A stretch of DNA of 64,000 nt from Streptomyces sp. NBC_01460 (GTDB lineage Bacteria > Actinomycetota > Actinomycetes > Streptomycetales > Streptomycetaceae), in contig NZ_CP109473.1 in NCBI RefSeq assembly GCF_036227405.1, positions 8,370,001 through 8,434,000 of the forward strand, read 5' to 3'. Below the pieces are notes generated by a model. That model was not told where the DNA came from and did not search any database. It saw nothing but the letters and a program-made list of their open reading frames with translations. A program made the position numbers and the translations under genes. The number at the start of each line of letters is the position of its first letter. Position 1 is the first letter of the stretch. This document shows, piece after piece, positions 16,003 to 24,636 of the stretch.

Positions 16003-16452
16003 ATGAGAATCGCGCGTAATGTCGCGGCCCTCGGCGCGTTCACCGCACTCGCGGTGGCCGGCACGGCCGCATTCAGCACGACGGCCTCCGCCGCACCGAA
16101 CGTCACACCGCAGGGCGTCTGCGGCAAGGCCTACAAGACCGTGAACTCCGTGCCGGTCGGCTCGCTCGGCACCGTCTACCTGACGTACAACTCCGCCAAC
16201 GGCAAGAACTGCGTCGCGACCATCCGTGCCAACCCCGGGTCGGCGAAGCCCATGTCGGCGTACATCTACGTGCCGGCCACCGACGAGTGGGCCGGTGACG
16301 ACGGGAACTTCACGTCGTACGCGGGTCCCGGCTACGTCTACGGCAAGGGCTACTGCGTGAGCTGGGGCGGCCACATCAGCAACGTGTACGTCTCGGTGGA
16401 GAACTCCAACTGCGCGGCTCTGAAGGAGCAGAGGGTCACCGAGATCCGCTGA
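16003..16452 (+). CDS. sapA: SapA-like spore-associated secreted protein
   Basis: 149 residues. A Sec signal peptide (MRIARNVAALGAF, hydrophobic core, cleavage after ASA near residue 31) is followed by a small mature domain starting APNVTPQGVCGKAYKTVNS with four cysteines, which probably form disulphides. This matches the Streptomyces spore-associated protein A family, found on the spore surface and expressed in aerial mycelium. The ATG follows GGGGGAAAT. Followed by a perfect 42-bp palindrome. The family match is from memory of the N-terminal motif. Confidence 0.8.
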   Translation: MRIARNVAALGAFTALAVAGTAAFSTTASAAPNVTPQGVCGKAYKTVNSVPVGSLGTVYLTYNSANGKNCVATIRANPGSAKPMSAYIYVPATDEWAGDDGNFTSYAGPGYVYGKGYCVSWGGHISNVYVSVENSNCAALKEQRVTEIR

Positions 16453-16539
16453 AACCGCACCTTCGTCCGCCACGCGCTCACGCGGGTGACAGGCGCCTCC
16501 CCTCCAGCTGCAGCTGCGGAGCCGGCCTGTGTCCCGAGC

Positions 16540-16581
16540 CGGAGGTGGTCCGGGCAGGAGCTCCTGCCCGGACCACCTCCG
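16540..16581. terminator. Perfect 42-bp palindrome, probable bidirectional terminator
   Basis: A perfect 21-bp inverted repeat with no spacer, with its axis between 16560 and 16561. It lies 88 bp after the sapA-like gene and downstream of the convergent yhf operon end, so it could stop transcription from both sides. Confidence 0.75.
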
Positions 16582-16840
16582 TACGCGCGCCGAAGGGGCA
16601 ACGGGATGATCTTGGATCGAACGGGCGGACGGTGACGCCGGCAGTCACCGGCTCTCGTTCGGCCGGGGCAAGGCGAGGACCGTCACCAGTTGACCGACCG
16701 CTGGGGTGGACACGGCCAGGTCCGGCAGCGATGGGGGGAGTTGGGGCAGTGGCAGCAGCACGCCCCCGGGCTCTCCGATCACGACTGATTCTGCCCCCTT
16801 GCCGCGTACCGCGGTCACACCCGCGTGCCGCCAGGCCTCC

Positions 16841-18082
16841 TCACGCCGCACGGCGGCCCGCGTGGAGCGGCGTGCCGCCGGCCAGCGCCTCGGGATCCAG
16901 GGCCAGCGACGCCGCGGCGGTGGCGCCCACGTCCGCCAGGCTGTGCGCGTCCGGCAGCAGCTCCACCCCGTCCGCGCCGGGCCGGTGGATCAGGACCGGC
17001 ACGTACTCCCGGGTGTGGTGCGCGTGGCCGATCGTGGGGTCGTTGCCGTGGTCGCCGGTGACGATCAGCCGGTCGCCGGGGTCCGCGAGCAGCGCGACGA
17101 GCCCGGCGAGGCCGGCGTCCACCTGCTCCAGCAGGCGCCCGTACCGTTCGGTGTCCTGTTCGTGCCCCGCCAGATCCGTCTCCTGCACGTTCGCGACGAC
17201 GAGGGCGTCCCCGGCGGTGCGCACGGCCTCCAGGGTGTGCGACAGGACGTCGGCGGTGGCCACGGCCGGATGACGTTCGGCTGTGTCGCACACCAGGATG
17301 TCGGCGGCCTTGCCCACCAGGGTGACCGGGATGCCGGCACGGGCCGCCAGCTCGGGAAGCTGACGGGTGTGGTCGAGCGGGGCGCCCAGGTGCTGCACCT
17401 GGAGCCCGCCGTTGCGGTAGAACCCGCTGGCCGGGGTGTCGAGCCCCGTCGTCCCCCCGTCTCCCGCGCGGACGAAGGTGGCGAGCGGCCCGTCCGCGTG
17501 GCCGCCGACGGCGATGACCCGCGCGACGGGAGCGACGGTTCGCACGGTCCGGGCGATGGAGAGGATCCCGCCGGGACCGTCGAAGGGGAGGTCGTCGAGG
17601 CGGCCCGACGCGTTCCAGTTGATCCCGGGGTCGGCCTCCAGGTTGTCGTGGACGAGGACCGCCCCGTCGACGACGAGCAGGGGCTTTCCGTCGACCGGTT
17701 CGGCCCGGTGGCCCGCGGCCTCCAGGGCCTCGGTCACCTCGTCGAGGTGGTCGGCGAGCCTGGCCACCGTCACCCGGCTGAAGTCCGCGCCCATCATGGT
17801 CTGGTGGCCGGCGAAGGTGTCCGCGCCCGGATAGCCGAGGGCGGCCCTTCCCGCGGCCACGGGCAGATGCGTGCGGCGCGCCAGATCCGGATGCGGATGG
17901 ACGAGCCCGAGTCCCAGAGCCCCGAGAACCGGCAGCCGCAGGGGCCGGCCGAACGCGGTGCGCGCGTGGTCGAGGACATGCCCGCAGGTGTCGGCGGAGA
18001 GGTCGCCGGGACGCAGGGCGCCCGCGTCGGGCATGGCGCCGACTCCGAATCCGTCGATGACGACGATGACGGTCTTGGCCAT
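16841..18082 (-). CDS. yhfW: YhfW-like phosphopentomutase-family metalloenzyme
   Basis: 413 residues of the alkaline phosphatase/phosphopentomutase superfamily. The metal-binding signatures are present: IVVIDGFGVGAMPDA at the N-terminus, DLSADTCGHV, and near the C-terminus VTGDHGNDPTIGHAHHTREY. Phosphopentomutase moves phosphate between C1 and C5 of (deoxy)ribose; the YhfW branch is a divergent paralogue of unknown substrate. It is the last gene of the eight-gene yhf-type operon, 19 bp after yhfX. A phosphosugar-like intermediate in the pathway is therefore likely (inference). Confidence 0.85.
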   Translation of the reverse strand: MAKTVIVVIDGFGVGAMPDAGALRPGDLSADTCGHVLDHARTAFGRPLRLPVLGALGLGLVHPHPDLARRTHLPVAAGRAALGYPGADTFAGHQTMMGADFSRVTVARLADHLDEVTEALEAAGHRAEPVDGKPLLVVDGAVLVHDNLEADPGINWNASGRLDDLPFDGPGGILSIARTVRTVAPVARVIAVGGHADGPLATFVRAGDGGTTGLDTPASGFYRNGGLQVQHLGAPLDHTRQLPELAARAGIPVTLVGKAADILVCDTAERHPAVATADVLSHTLEAVRTAGDALVVANVQETDLAGHEQDTERYGRLLEQVDAGLAGLVALLADPGDRLIVTGDHGNDPTIGHAHHTREYVPVLIHRPGADGVELLPDAHSLADVGATAAASLALDPEALAGGTPLHAGRRAA

Positions 18083-18101
18083 GAGGTGCTCCTTGAGTTC
18101 C

Positions 18102-19265
18102 TTACAGGGCGCGGCCCTGGGCGTCGTACAGGCCGTTCAGCCGGGGGGAGCCGGAGGCGAGTCCGGAGACGACGGCGACGGTCGAACGGGTGACGAAGAT
18201 CTGGGTGCGGAAGGCGAACAGCGCGGTGTCGCCGATCGCCACGTCCGTACCCCGGGCGGGCGCCTCGAGCAGCCGGTAGTAGTCGATGTTCTCGGCGGGC
18301 GCGTCCTGCACGCCCAGACGTGTACCGGTACGGGGCAGGAGAGCGCCGCGGATGTGGGACCGGGCGTAGAACCCGCCGCCGTACACCGCCGGACGTCCGT
18401 CGTCGAGGGTGTGGGCGACCTCGCTGACGTACACGTACGCGGGCTTCTCGGGCTGCGTCGGATCGACGGCGTGCAGCGGGGTGGTTCCGGTGAGGGCGTG
18501 GCCCGGCTCGCCGTGGGTGGCGCCGAGTTCGGCGAGCAGGGGGAGTGAGGCCATCGAGGTGGCGCTCGGCGCACTGAGCCGGAGGCCGTGGTGCCCGCGC
18601 GAGACGAGGAGCTCGCGTGCCTTGAGAGCGAGAGAGAAGTTGGGGGTGGCTGCCGGTGCGCCTGTCGCCGGGTCGCACAGGACGCAGGGGAAGGCCGTGA
18701 CGCCTCCGATCCGGATGCCGTCCAGCGCTTCCGCCGCCTCGGCGAAGACGTCCAGCCGGTCGAGCGGTACGCCGCCCTCCTGGCCCGGATAGACGGAACC
18801 GCCGGCACCTTCCAGCCGGATCAGGATGTCCTGGACGACGCCCAGCTCACGCGCGGCGTCGGAGACGGCGCGGGCGTTGGCCAGGTCGAAGACGGTGACG
18901 GTCTCCGGGCGGCGGGCCAGGACCTCGGGCAGGGTGCGCCGCGGGATCTGGACGAGGTGGCCGACGTTGCCGGGCAGTGCTCCGGCGGCGTGCAGGGTGC
19001 GGGCCTCGGCCGGGTCGATGGCGGCGGAACGGGGGATGTGCCGGGCGATGGCCCGGATCAGCTCGGGGTTGCGGCCCAGTTGCTTGACGACGAACCAGAG
19101 GCTGATGCCGAGCCGCCCGGCCTCGGCCGCCAGCAGCGCGGCGTTGGCCTCGACCGCGTCCAGGTCCATGACGTAGGTGTCGGGCGGGATCTCGCCATCC
19201 CGGTGCAGGGCGGCCGCGGCGTCGACGAGCCCGGGATTGAGGGTGAGCAGGGTGTCGAGAAACAC
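18102..19265 (-). CDS. yhfX: YhfX-like PLP enzyme, alanine racemase fold
   Basis: 387 residues. The N-terminal part predicts a fold-type III barrel: YVMDLDAVEANAALLAAEAG, then WFVVKQLGRNP with the lysine expected to bind pyridoxal phosphate. The sequence ends with a beta domain (VAIGDTALFAFRTQIFV). Alanine-racemase-fold enzymes racemise or decarboxylate amino acids. YhfX of E. coli has no assigned substrate. It overlaps closely with yhfS (2-bp gap) and precedes yhfW, so translational coupling is likely. Confidence 0.85.
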   Translation of the reverse strand: MFLDTLLTLNPGLVDAAAALHRDGEIPPDTYVMDLDAVEANAALLAAEAGRLGISLWFVVKQLGRNPELIRAIARHIPRSAAIDPAEARTLHAAGALPGNVGHLVQIPRRTLPEVLARRPETVTVFDLANARAVSDAARELGVVQDILIRLEGAGGSVYPGQEGGVPLDRLDVFAEAAEALDGIRIGGVTAFPCVLCDPATGAPAATPNFSLALKARELLVSRGHHGLRLSAPSATSMASLPLLAELGATHGEPGHALTGTTPLHAVDPTQPEKPAYVYVSEVAHTLDDGRPAVYGGGFYARSHIRGALLPRTGTRLGVQDAPAENIDYYRLLEAPARGTDVAIGDTALFAFRTQIFVTRSTVAVVSGLASGSPRLNGLYDAQGRAL

Positions 19266-19267
19266 GG

Positions 19268-20383
19268 TCAGTCGTCCTTAGGGTCGTCCAGGGCGGCGAG
19301 CGAGCCGCGCAGGATGTCGACGACGAGGTCGGCCCCTGCACGCATCGGGTTGATGCGGACGGTCCAGTCGGCGAGCTCGGGGGAGTCGTCCAGCGCCGAG
19401 CTGGACATGCGGTAGAAGAGCGGGGCGATCTCGTAGCGGGAGTTCGAACCGACCGGGTACGGGGCGGCTCCGAGGCGCGCTGCGGCGGAGGGCAGGTCCC
19501 GGGCGACGGGCCGGTCCAGACGGACCAGCAGACAGCGGTCCTGGGCGTTGGCGATGCGCACCTCCGCCACACCGTCCACCTCCCCGGCCGTGAGGCGCTC
19601 CGCGACCTCGGCGCCCACCCGGGACTGCACGGACCACATGACGGGGACGTGGGTGAGCGCGCGGAGGGCGTCGAGTGCCTGGTGGCCCTGCACCTGCCCA
19701 CCACCGGAGTAGTTGTCCCGGCGGATGTGCGTCACGAGGTCGCGGGCGCCGACGACGAGTCCGACGCCCTCGGGTCCGTGCAGCTTGAAGAGGGAGAAGC
19801 ACGAGGCGTCGGCGCCCAGTTCCACCCCGGCGGCCGGGGTGCGCATGACGGCGTAGTTGTCGTCGACGAGGGTGCGGACCCCGGCGGCGCGGCAGGCCGC
19901 GAGGACCTCGGCCGGATCGTAGGAGTCGGCGAGCCGTTGTCTGGTGTGCTGGACGTACGCCCACCTGAACTGCCCCGACGCCAGTGCTTCGCGCAGTTCG
20001 GAGGGGTCGTTGAAGTCGGCTTGGACGGTCCGCACCCCGAGGCCCCGCAGGGTGACCTCGGTCGTGCGGTAGACCGGGGCCCGGTGGATGAGCAGCGGGT
20101 CGCCCGCCCGGACGGCGGCGTTCAGGGCGGCCCGGATCGCGCCGGTTCCCGCGCCCTGGACGAAGGCGGCGTCCTCGGCTCCGAAGTAGTCGGCGAGTAC
20201 GGCCTCGACGCGGGCGGTGGTGCGGGGACGGCCGAGGCCCGGGACGACGCCGGCGTCGGCCGAGAAGAGCTGGTCCCCCTCGAAGTGGGCGGCTGTGGCC
20301 TCCAGCAGCCGGAACTGCTTCGCGACGGCGTCGTCCAGGCCGACCGTCGCCAGCGGGAAGGTGGGGGGAAGTACGGGGTTCAT
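19268..20383 (-). CDS. yhfS: YhfS-like PLP-dependent aminotransferase/lyase-fold enzyme
   Basis: 371 residues of PLP fold type I. The cofactor residues are visible: AFVQGAGTGAIRAAL (phosphate loop region), RTLVDDNYAVMRTP with the Asp that pairs with the PLP ring nitrogen, and ASCFSLFKLHGPEGVGL with the Schiff-base lysine near residue 220. It resembles the Cys/Met-metabolism and SelA-like subgroup, which catalyse eliminations or transaminations. The substrate is unknown. It is 1 bp from php and 2 bp from yhfX, so the three are almost certainly made together. Confidence 0.85.
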   Translation of the reverse strand: MNPVLPPTFPLATVGLDDAVAKQFRLLEATAAHFEGDQLFSADAGVVPGLGRPRTTARVEAVLADYFGAEDAAFVQGAGTGAIRAALNAAVRAGDPLLIHRAPVYRTTEVTLRGLGVRTVQADFNDPSELREALASGQFRWAYVQHTRQRLADSYDPAEVLAACRAAGVRTLVDDNYAVMRTPAAGVELGADASCFSLFKLHGPEGVGLVVGARDLVTHIRRDNYSGGGQVQGHQALDALRALTHVPVMWSVQSRVGAEVAERLTAGEVDGVAEVRIANAQDRCLLVRLDRPVARDLPSAAARLGAAPYPVGSNSRYEIAPLFYRMSSSALDDSPELADWTVRINPMRAGADLVVDILRGSLAALDDPKDD

Positions 20384-20384
20384 G

Positions 20385-21341
20385 TCAGTGGTCCTCCTCG
20401 CTCGCGCCGGTCAGGAAGCGCAGCGGATTGCGGCGGGTCAGCAGGTCGACCAGGTCGTCATCGGCGCCCTCCGCCCGGAGGCGTGGCAGGAAGCTCCGGA
20501 AGAGGTGCCCGTAGCCCTGGCCCCCTTCGTCCAGGAGGTAGCCGTGGCGGGAGATGTCGCAGCTGAGCAGGGCGCGGTCGGCGTGGCCGGCCTCCACGAG
20601 GGCGAGCAGCAGCCTCAGCCGGGTCCGGTCGTCCTGGTAGGACGACTTGCCCACGGTGTCGAAGGCGACGTACGCCCCTCGGGCCGCGAGTTCCCGGTGG
20701 ACGCCCGGGTCGTCGAGCAGGTCCTGGTGGCCGATGCCCACGCGATGGGCGGGCAGCCCCTCACCGGTGAGCAGGTCCAGCTGGGCGAGGCCGCCCCGGC
20801 CCAGCTGTGCGTGGGTGGCGACGGAGAGGCCTGTGGCCAGCGCGGCACGCGCACCGGCCCGGAGCACCTTGGCCTCGGAAGCGGTCGGGACGTCGCCGTG
20901 ACTGCCGATCTCACCGAGGACACCGGGCCGGATACCGGTCCCGTCGACGCCGTCCTCGATCTCGTGGACGAGGACCCCGGTCAGCTGTTCCACATCTCCC
21001 GCGTCGATCTCCGGCGTGTGGAACGGCTCGTAGTACCAGCCGGTCGCCGCGACGACGGCGACCCCGGACTCCCGGGAGATCCTCGCCAGGGTGTCGGCGT
21101 CGCGTCCCATGCCCCGGCAGGTCAGCTCGACGACGAGGGCGAGCCCGGACTCCTCCCGCAGCGTGGCCAGCTCGGCTGTCACGGCTGCGGCGTGGACCTC
21201 CGGGTGGAGGACGGCCGCACCGTCGCCCCGGCGGTCCAGGTCGAGGGCGAGGTGCTCGTGGGCCAGGACGGGACCGTGTACGGAGCCGGCGGGCAGCTCC
21301 CCGGTGACGGTGCGCAGGGTGCGTGGTGCGGGGCGGTTCAT
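20385..21341 (-). CDS. php: Phosphotriesterase-homology protein (Php), amidohydrolase superfamily
   Basis: 318 residues. The barrel carries the expected metal ligands: AHEHLALDL (HxH on strand 1), GVLGEIGSHG (strand 4), SVATHAQLGRGG (strand 5 His), VGIGHQDLLDD (strand 6 His) and LLSCDISRHG (strand 8 Asp). The bridging residue on strand 4 is a glutamate, as in E. coli Php, not the carboxylated lysine of true phosphotriesterases. Related enzymes are lactonases. The reading frame continues upstream into yhfT, but the ATG at 21341 gives the normal Php N-terminus. Probably hydrolyses a lactone or ester intermediate of the operon's pathway (inference). Confidence 0.88.
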   Translation of the reverse strand: MNRPAPRTLRTVTGELPAGSVHGPVLAHEHLALDLDRRGDGAAVLHPEVHAAAVTAELATLREESGLALVVELTCRGMGRDADTLARISRESGVAVVAATGWYYEPFHTPEIDAGDVEQLTGVLVHEIEDGVDGTGIRPGVLGEIGSHGDVPTASEAKVLRAGARAALATGLSVATHAQLGRGGLAQLDLLTGEGLPAHRVGIGHQDLLDDPGVHRELAARGAYVAFDTVGKSSYQDDRTRLRLLLALVEAGHADRALLSCDISRHGYLLDEGGQGYGHLFRSFLPRLRAEGADDDLVDLLTRRNPLRFLTGASEEDH

Positions 21342-21388
21342 GGTGGGGTCTTTCTTTCGCGTACGGCCCGGTCCGATCGGTTGAGGCG

Positions 21389-22726
21389 TCAGCCCTTGAT
21401 CGGGGTGAACAGGTCGAGCCAGTACAGGATGTTCAGCAGGATTCCGCCGACGATCACGGCCGCCGGGGCGGCGGCCATCCTCACGACCGGCCGGCCCATG
21501 GCCTCGTTCAGCAGGTAGAGACCGCCGACGACGAGGATCCCGAGGCCGCCCCCCATGGCGTTGGCGGCCATCAACGACCCGAAGAGGATCGCCAGCTGGA
21601 GGGTGTCCCCGATGGCGCTGCGCAAATGCTCGGAGGAGTCCCGGACGCTGGGCAGCTTGCCGAGCAGCTTGCCGATCCAGGAGAGGGCCAGCACCTCCAC
21701 GGCGAACACGAGGGCACCGACCACCGCAGCCACGAACGGGTTCGGCATCAGGTAGCCGATGGGGTACACCAGCGTGAATCCGGCGATCCCGTAGGCGCCG
21801 GAGGCCAGCGCGGTCGTCGCGATCAGCGGGATGAAGCCGAACACCCGGTAGAAGTCGACCTGGGCGGCCTCGGAGTACTGCCCCTTGGCGATCAGGAAGC
21901 TCGTCGCCTCGCCGCCGCCGAATATGTGCATCTGGGCGAGCACACAGACCCCGGCGCCGAGCACCATGAACAGGGGGAGGTACCTGCGGAGGCGGGCGGC
22001 ACTGGCACTGAAGAGGGACGCCATCGGGTCGTCGTCCGGCAGGACGTCGTCGGTGACCCCCGCCGCACGGTCGGCCCGGCGCTGCCTGACGTCCTTGGAG
22101 ACGGCCAGCCCGATCAGCATCAGCACACCGACCGCCATGGCCAGTGCTCCCGCGAACATGTCGGGCCACAGCTTCATCGTCATGACGACGAGGACCAGTT
22201 CGAGGACACCCGCGATGCCGCCCCACCCGCGGCCGAACTGCTTCGTGATGGCCAGCACCGGAAACAGCGTGAAGAGGAACAGGATCGGCGTCGACATCTG
22301 CTGCATCGCGGTCAGGAAGTCGACCGGGAGGTCGTGGGCGACGTTGTTCGCGCCGTTCAGACCGAAGACGACCACGGCGCCCCAGGCCGCGCCGAGGATC
22401 GGGGCGAGCCACTTCCTGGGCGCCAGCATCCCGAGGATGTCCGTGGGCAGGAAGACCAGCCAGGGGTTCAGCACCCCGGTGGACAGGGCCATCGGGGCAC
22501 CGAGCCCGAAGATGAAGCCCGCGGAGAGACCGAAGGAGACGGCCGTCGTCGCGCTGCGGGTGGTGCGCCCCTGGATGAAGTCCAGCAGGAAGGGACGTAC
22601 CCCGTCGTTGAAGACGGCCAGGGCCATGTGCGAGATGTAGGCCGTCAGCGCGCAGAGGGCTATGACGGTCAGCTGCTGGGCCAGCGTGAAATCAAGGCTG
22701 GTTCCGGCGGCGAGTGTGGTGCTCAC
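21389..22726 (-). CDS. yhfT: YhfT-like membrane transporter
   Basis: 445 residues with about ten to twelve hydrophobic segments and a short charged loop in the middle (SKDVRQRRADRAAGVTDDVL). Recognisable stretches are ISHMALAVFNDGVRPFLLDF near residue 32 and PTDILGMLAPRKWLAPILGA. It matches the YhfT family of E. coli, a predicted permease without a known substrate. Placed between yhfU and php in the operon, it is the likely importer of the compound the pathway breaks down. Confidence 0.87.
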   Translation of the reverse strand: MSTTLAAGTSLDFTLAQQLTVIALCALTAYISHMALAVFNDGVRPFLLDFIQGRTTRSATTAVSFGLSAGFIFGLGAPMALSTGVLNPWLVFLPTDILGMLAPRKWLAPILGAAWGAVVVFGLNGANNVAHDLPVDFLTAMQQMSTPILFLFTLFPVLAITKQFGRGWGGIAGVLELVLVVMTMKLWPDMFAGALAMAVGVLMLIGLAVSKDVRQRRADRAAGVTDDVLPDDDPMASLFSASAARLRRYLPLFMVLGAGVCVLAQMHIFGGGEATSFLIAKGQYSEAAQVDFYRVFGFIPLIATTALASGAYGIAGFTLVYPIGYLMPNPFVAAVVGALVFAVEVLALSWIGKLLGKLPSVRDSSEHLRSAIGDTLQLAILFGSLMAANAMGGGLGILVVGGLYLLNEAMGRPVVRMAAAPAAVIVGGILLNILYWLDLFTPIKG

Positions 22727-22768
22727 GAGTCACTCCTTCGTGCCCGGGATGATGCGAAGAGGCTGTGG

Positions 22769-23125
22769 TCAGCCGCGGGCGGCGATGGCGCGCGCCATGA
22801 GAGGGGCGATGGTGTCGATCTGGTCCATCGAGAACCCGAAGACCTTCTTGCCGTCGGCGAGCAGGGCGGTGACCTCCTCCTCCGTGGGCACACCGCGCCC
22901 GAAGGTGTGGCAGGCGGCGCTTCCCATCAGGCCGACGAGCACACCCAGGGAGGCGCCGGCGCCGGTGTGGCAGGTGCCCAGGTAGTAGTCGGCCTGGCCC
23001 ACCCGGAGCTTCATCGCGGCGTCCATGTCGCTGGACGGGGCGATGTCGAGTCCGTCGATGCCGAGGGCGCCGACGGTCCGGGTGACCTCGACCTTGCCGA
23101 CTCCGCCCGTGAGGATCTTCGTCAT
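22769..23125 (-). CDS. yhfU: YhfU-like DUF2620 protein
   Basis: 118 residues. The opening MTKILTGGVGKVEVTRTVGA and the glycine-rich CHTGAGASLGVLVGLMGS are the DUF2620 signature shared with E. coli YhfU. The fold recalls small PTS IIB-like or transporter-associated subunits, with a cysteine in YYLGTCHTGAG that could be functional. It sits directly before yhfT, so a role as a cytoplasmic partner of that permease is plausible. Biochemical function is unknown. Confidence 0.85.
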   Translation of the reverse strand: MTKILTGGVGKVEVTRTVGALGIDGLDIAPSSDMDAAMKLRVGQADYYLGTCHTGAGASLGVLVGLMGSAACHTFGRGVPTEEEVTALLADGKKVFGFSMDQIDTIAPLMARAIAARG

Positions 23126-23208
23126 GGCTGTTCTTCTCCTTGTGTCGGTTCGTCCACGCGGCGGGTCCGTCCCCGCGGCGGTGACTCCGCGCCGTCGGCC
23201 GTGGCCGG

Positions 23209-23595
23209 TCAGGACGCGGGTGGGGGAGTGGGCTGCTGGGCCAGTACGGCCAGGTGCATGCCGAGGAAGTTGACCTCGGACTCGGGGAGCGCGGACCCCA
23301 GCTCCTTCTCGGCGCGGGCCGAGACGGCGCGGGCGCGGGCGACGGCACCAGGGTGCCCGGCCAGCTCCGCGGCCACCTGGTCGTCGGTGAGGTACTGGTC
23401 GATCGGTTCCCCGTCCACCAGCCGGCCGAGTGCCATCATCAGATGGCTGGTGAGCATCCCGGCCGTCGCCTCGGTGACGGTGAGACCCTCGGACTCCAGC
23501 GCGGCCAGTTCGGCGGTGACGAAATCGGCCACCTCGGGCCGGACCTGACCGCCCTCGCGGAAGAGCTGGAGCCGCAGTGCGAGCTGGTCGTCCAT
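23209..23595 (-). CDS. yhfY: YhfY-like PRD-domain protein
   Basis: 128 residues, all helical, with the two histidines of a PTS regulation domain in TSHLMMALGRL (near residue 60) and NFLGMHLAVL (near residue 113). PRDs are normally phosphorylated on such histidines by the PTS and regulate transcription antiterminators or activators; here the domain stands alone with no DNA- or RNA-binding part. It has its own promoter region with a copy of the 19-bp operator at 23615-23633. GGAGGATCACC before the ATG is a strong ribosome binding site. Confidence 0.8.
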   Translation of the reverse strand: MDDQLALRLQLFREGGQVRPEVADFVTAELAALESEGLTVTEATAGMLTSHLMMALGRLVDGEPIDQYLTDDQVAAELAGHPGAVARARAVSARAEKELGSALPESEVNFLGMHLAVLAQQPTPPPAS

Positions 23596-23614
23596 GGTGA
23601 TCCTCCAGAAAACA

Positions 23615-23633
23615 ACAGTAACCAGGATTCTGT
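23615..23633 (-). promoter_or_regulatory. Predicted YhfZ operator, copy 2 (before yhfY)
   Basis: ACAGTAACCAGGATTCTGT is a 19-bp palindrome with 7 of 9 base pairs symmetric about its centre. On the minus strand TACTGT in it can serve as the -10 box of the yhfY promoter, with CCCTCA as a weak -35 box 17 bp away. It is nearly identical to the site before yhfZ and lies in an AT-rich pocket. Confidence 0.65.
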
Positions 23634-23690
23634 ATTTTGAGGGCGGGCGACGCTCCGGAGATGCGAGATTCCCGTCACCCCGCCCGCGGG

Positions 23691-24629
23691 TCAGTAGGAC
23701 GGGATGCGCTCCCCCCTCAGGACCTCGCCCTGCAGCCGCGTCACCAGGGAGAGGTCGAGCGAGGCGCGGACCGCGGCCAGGGCCTTCGCCCCCTCGGTCC
23801 GGCAGATCACCGCGGCGCTGGAATTGCGCAGGGCCAGCTCGCGGGTGACCTCGTCGCCGAGGGGGAGCACCTCGACACCGAGTCCGATCCGGTCCTGGGC
23901 CTCGTCGAGATTCCAGACGGTCGCGTCCACCTCGTCACGGGCGAACAGGTCGGGCAACTGCATGTACGAGGCCTCCCGCCACCGGATGTCCTGCCGTCCG
24001 GCGAAGACCCGTTCCACGAGCATCCGCAGATCCTCCGAGGTGTGGTCGACGGCCACCCGCAGACCCGGTGCGTCCAGGTCGGTGCCACGGCGCACGAGCA
24101 TGCCGTGGGCGCCGACGTAGGTGGCCGGGCCGAGGTCCGCCACCAGCTCCACCGGGTGCTCGGCGATCAGCTGGTCGGCGGCGAACCGCGACAGTACGAC
24201 CAGATCCACCTTGCCCTCCAGCAGCGCCGCCGTCCGGGCCCCCGCGCCCCGCATGAACGTGACGGCGAACGGTGCGCCCGCCTCCTCGAAGGCGCCGCGC
24301 AGACCCGTCGCCAGGCCCTCGTATCGCCGGGAGTAGGGGAGCGGCATGGCCGCGAGCAGGGTGCCCAGCCCGGACAGCCGCCACAGGACGGTGCGGTCGG
24401 AGCGGACGAGGAACGTGCCGAGGTGGCCGCGCGCGGTCGTGGCGATCGCCCCGGACTGCTCCAGCAGTTGGAGGGCGGCCTGGACGGTGCCGTTCCCGCA
24501 GCCGAGCTGTTCGGCGAAGTCCCGCACGCGAGGCAGGCGCGTCTCCGGCTCGTGGTGCAGGAGCAGAGCGGCGAGCTGCCGTGCGGCGAGGCCGTTACGG
24601 GTGAGGAAGCGGTCATCCAGGTCGTTCAC
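23691..24629 (-). CDS. yhfZ: YhfZ-like transcriptional regulator
   Basis: 312 residues. The N-terminal winged helix (LPRVRDFAEQLGCGNGTVQA, then LEQSGAIATTARGHLGTFLV) is GntR-like. The C-terminal 200 residues resemble a periplasmic-binding-protein-like sensor (MPLPYSRRYEGLATGLRGAF, DLVVLSRFAADQLI), the architecture of E. coli YhfZ. It is the first gene of the operon in the direction of transcription. Matching palindromes overlap its own promoter and that of yhfY, so it probably represses both and responds to the pathway substrate. Confidence 0.85.
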   Translation of the reverse strand: MNDLDDRFLTRNGLAARQLAALLLHHEPETRLPRVRDFAEQLGCGNGTVQAALQLLEQSGAIATTARGHLGTFLVRSDRTVLWRLSGLGTLLAAMPLPYSRRYEGLATGLRGAFEEAGAPFAVTFMRGAGARTAALLEGKVDLVVLSRFAADQLIAEHPVELVADLGPATYVGAHGMLVRRGTDLDAPGLRVAVDHTSEDLRMLVERVFAGRQDIRWREASYMQLPDLFARDEVDATVWNLDEAQDRIGLGVEVLPLGDEVTRELALRNSSAAVICRTEGAKALAAVRASLDLSLVTRLQGEVLRGERIPSY

Positions 24630-24636
24630 GAATCAA

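Noticed and set aside
16645..16851. 68-codon minus-strand frame between yhfW and the palindrome
   Set aside because: It has a plausible hydrophobic end but no ribosome binding site or family match and overlaps the yhfW stop; it could be a remnant but I cannot support it.
16706..18193. 495-codon plus-strand frame opposite yhfW
   Set aside because: Antisense shadow, Gly/Arg/Asp-rich, no domain.
21323..23548. 741-codon plus-strand open frame opposite yhfT, yhfU and yhfY
   Set aside because: The frame is a by-product of high GC: it lies antisense to genes with clear family motifs, has low-complexity Gly/Asp/His/Arg content and no recognisable domain.
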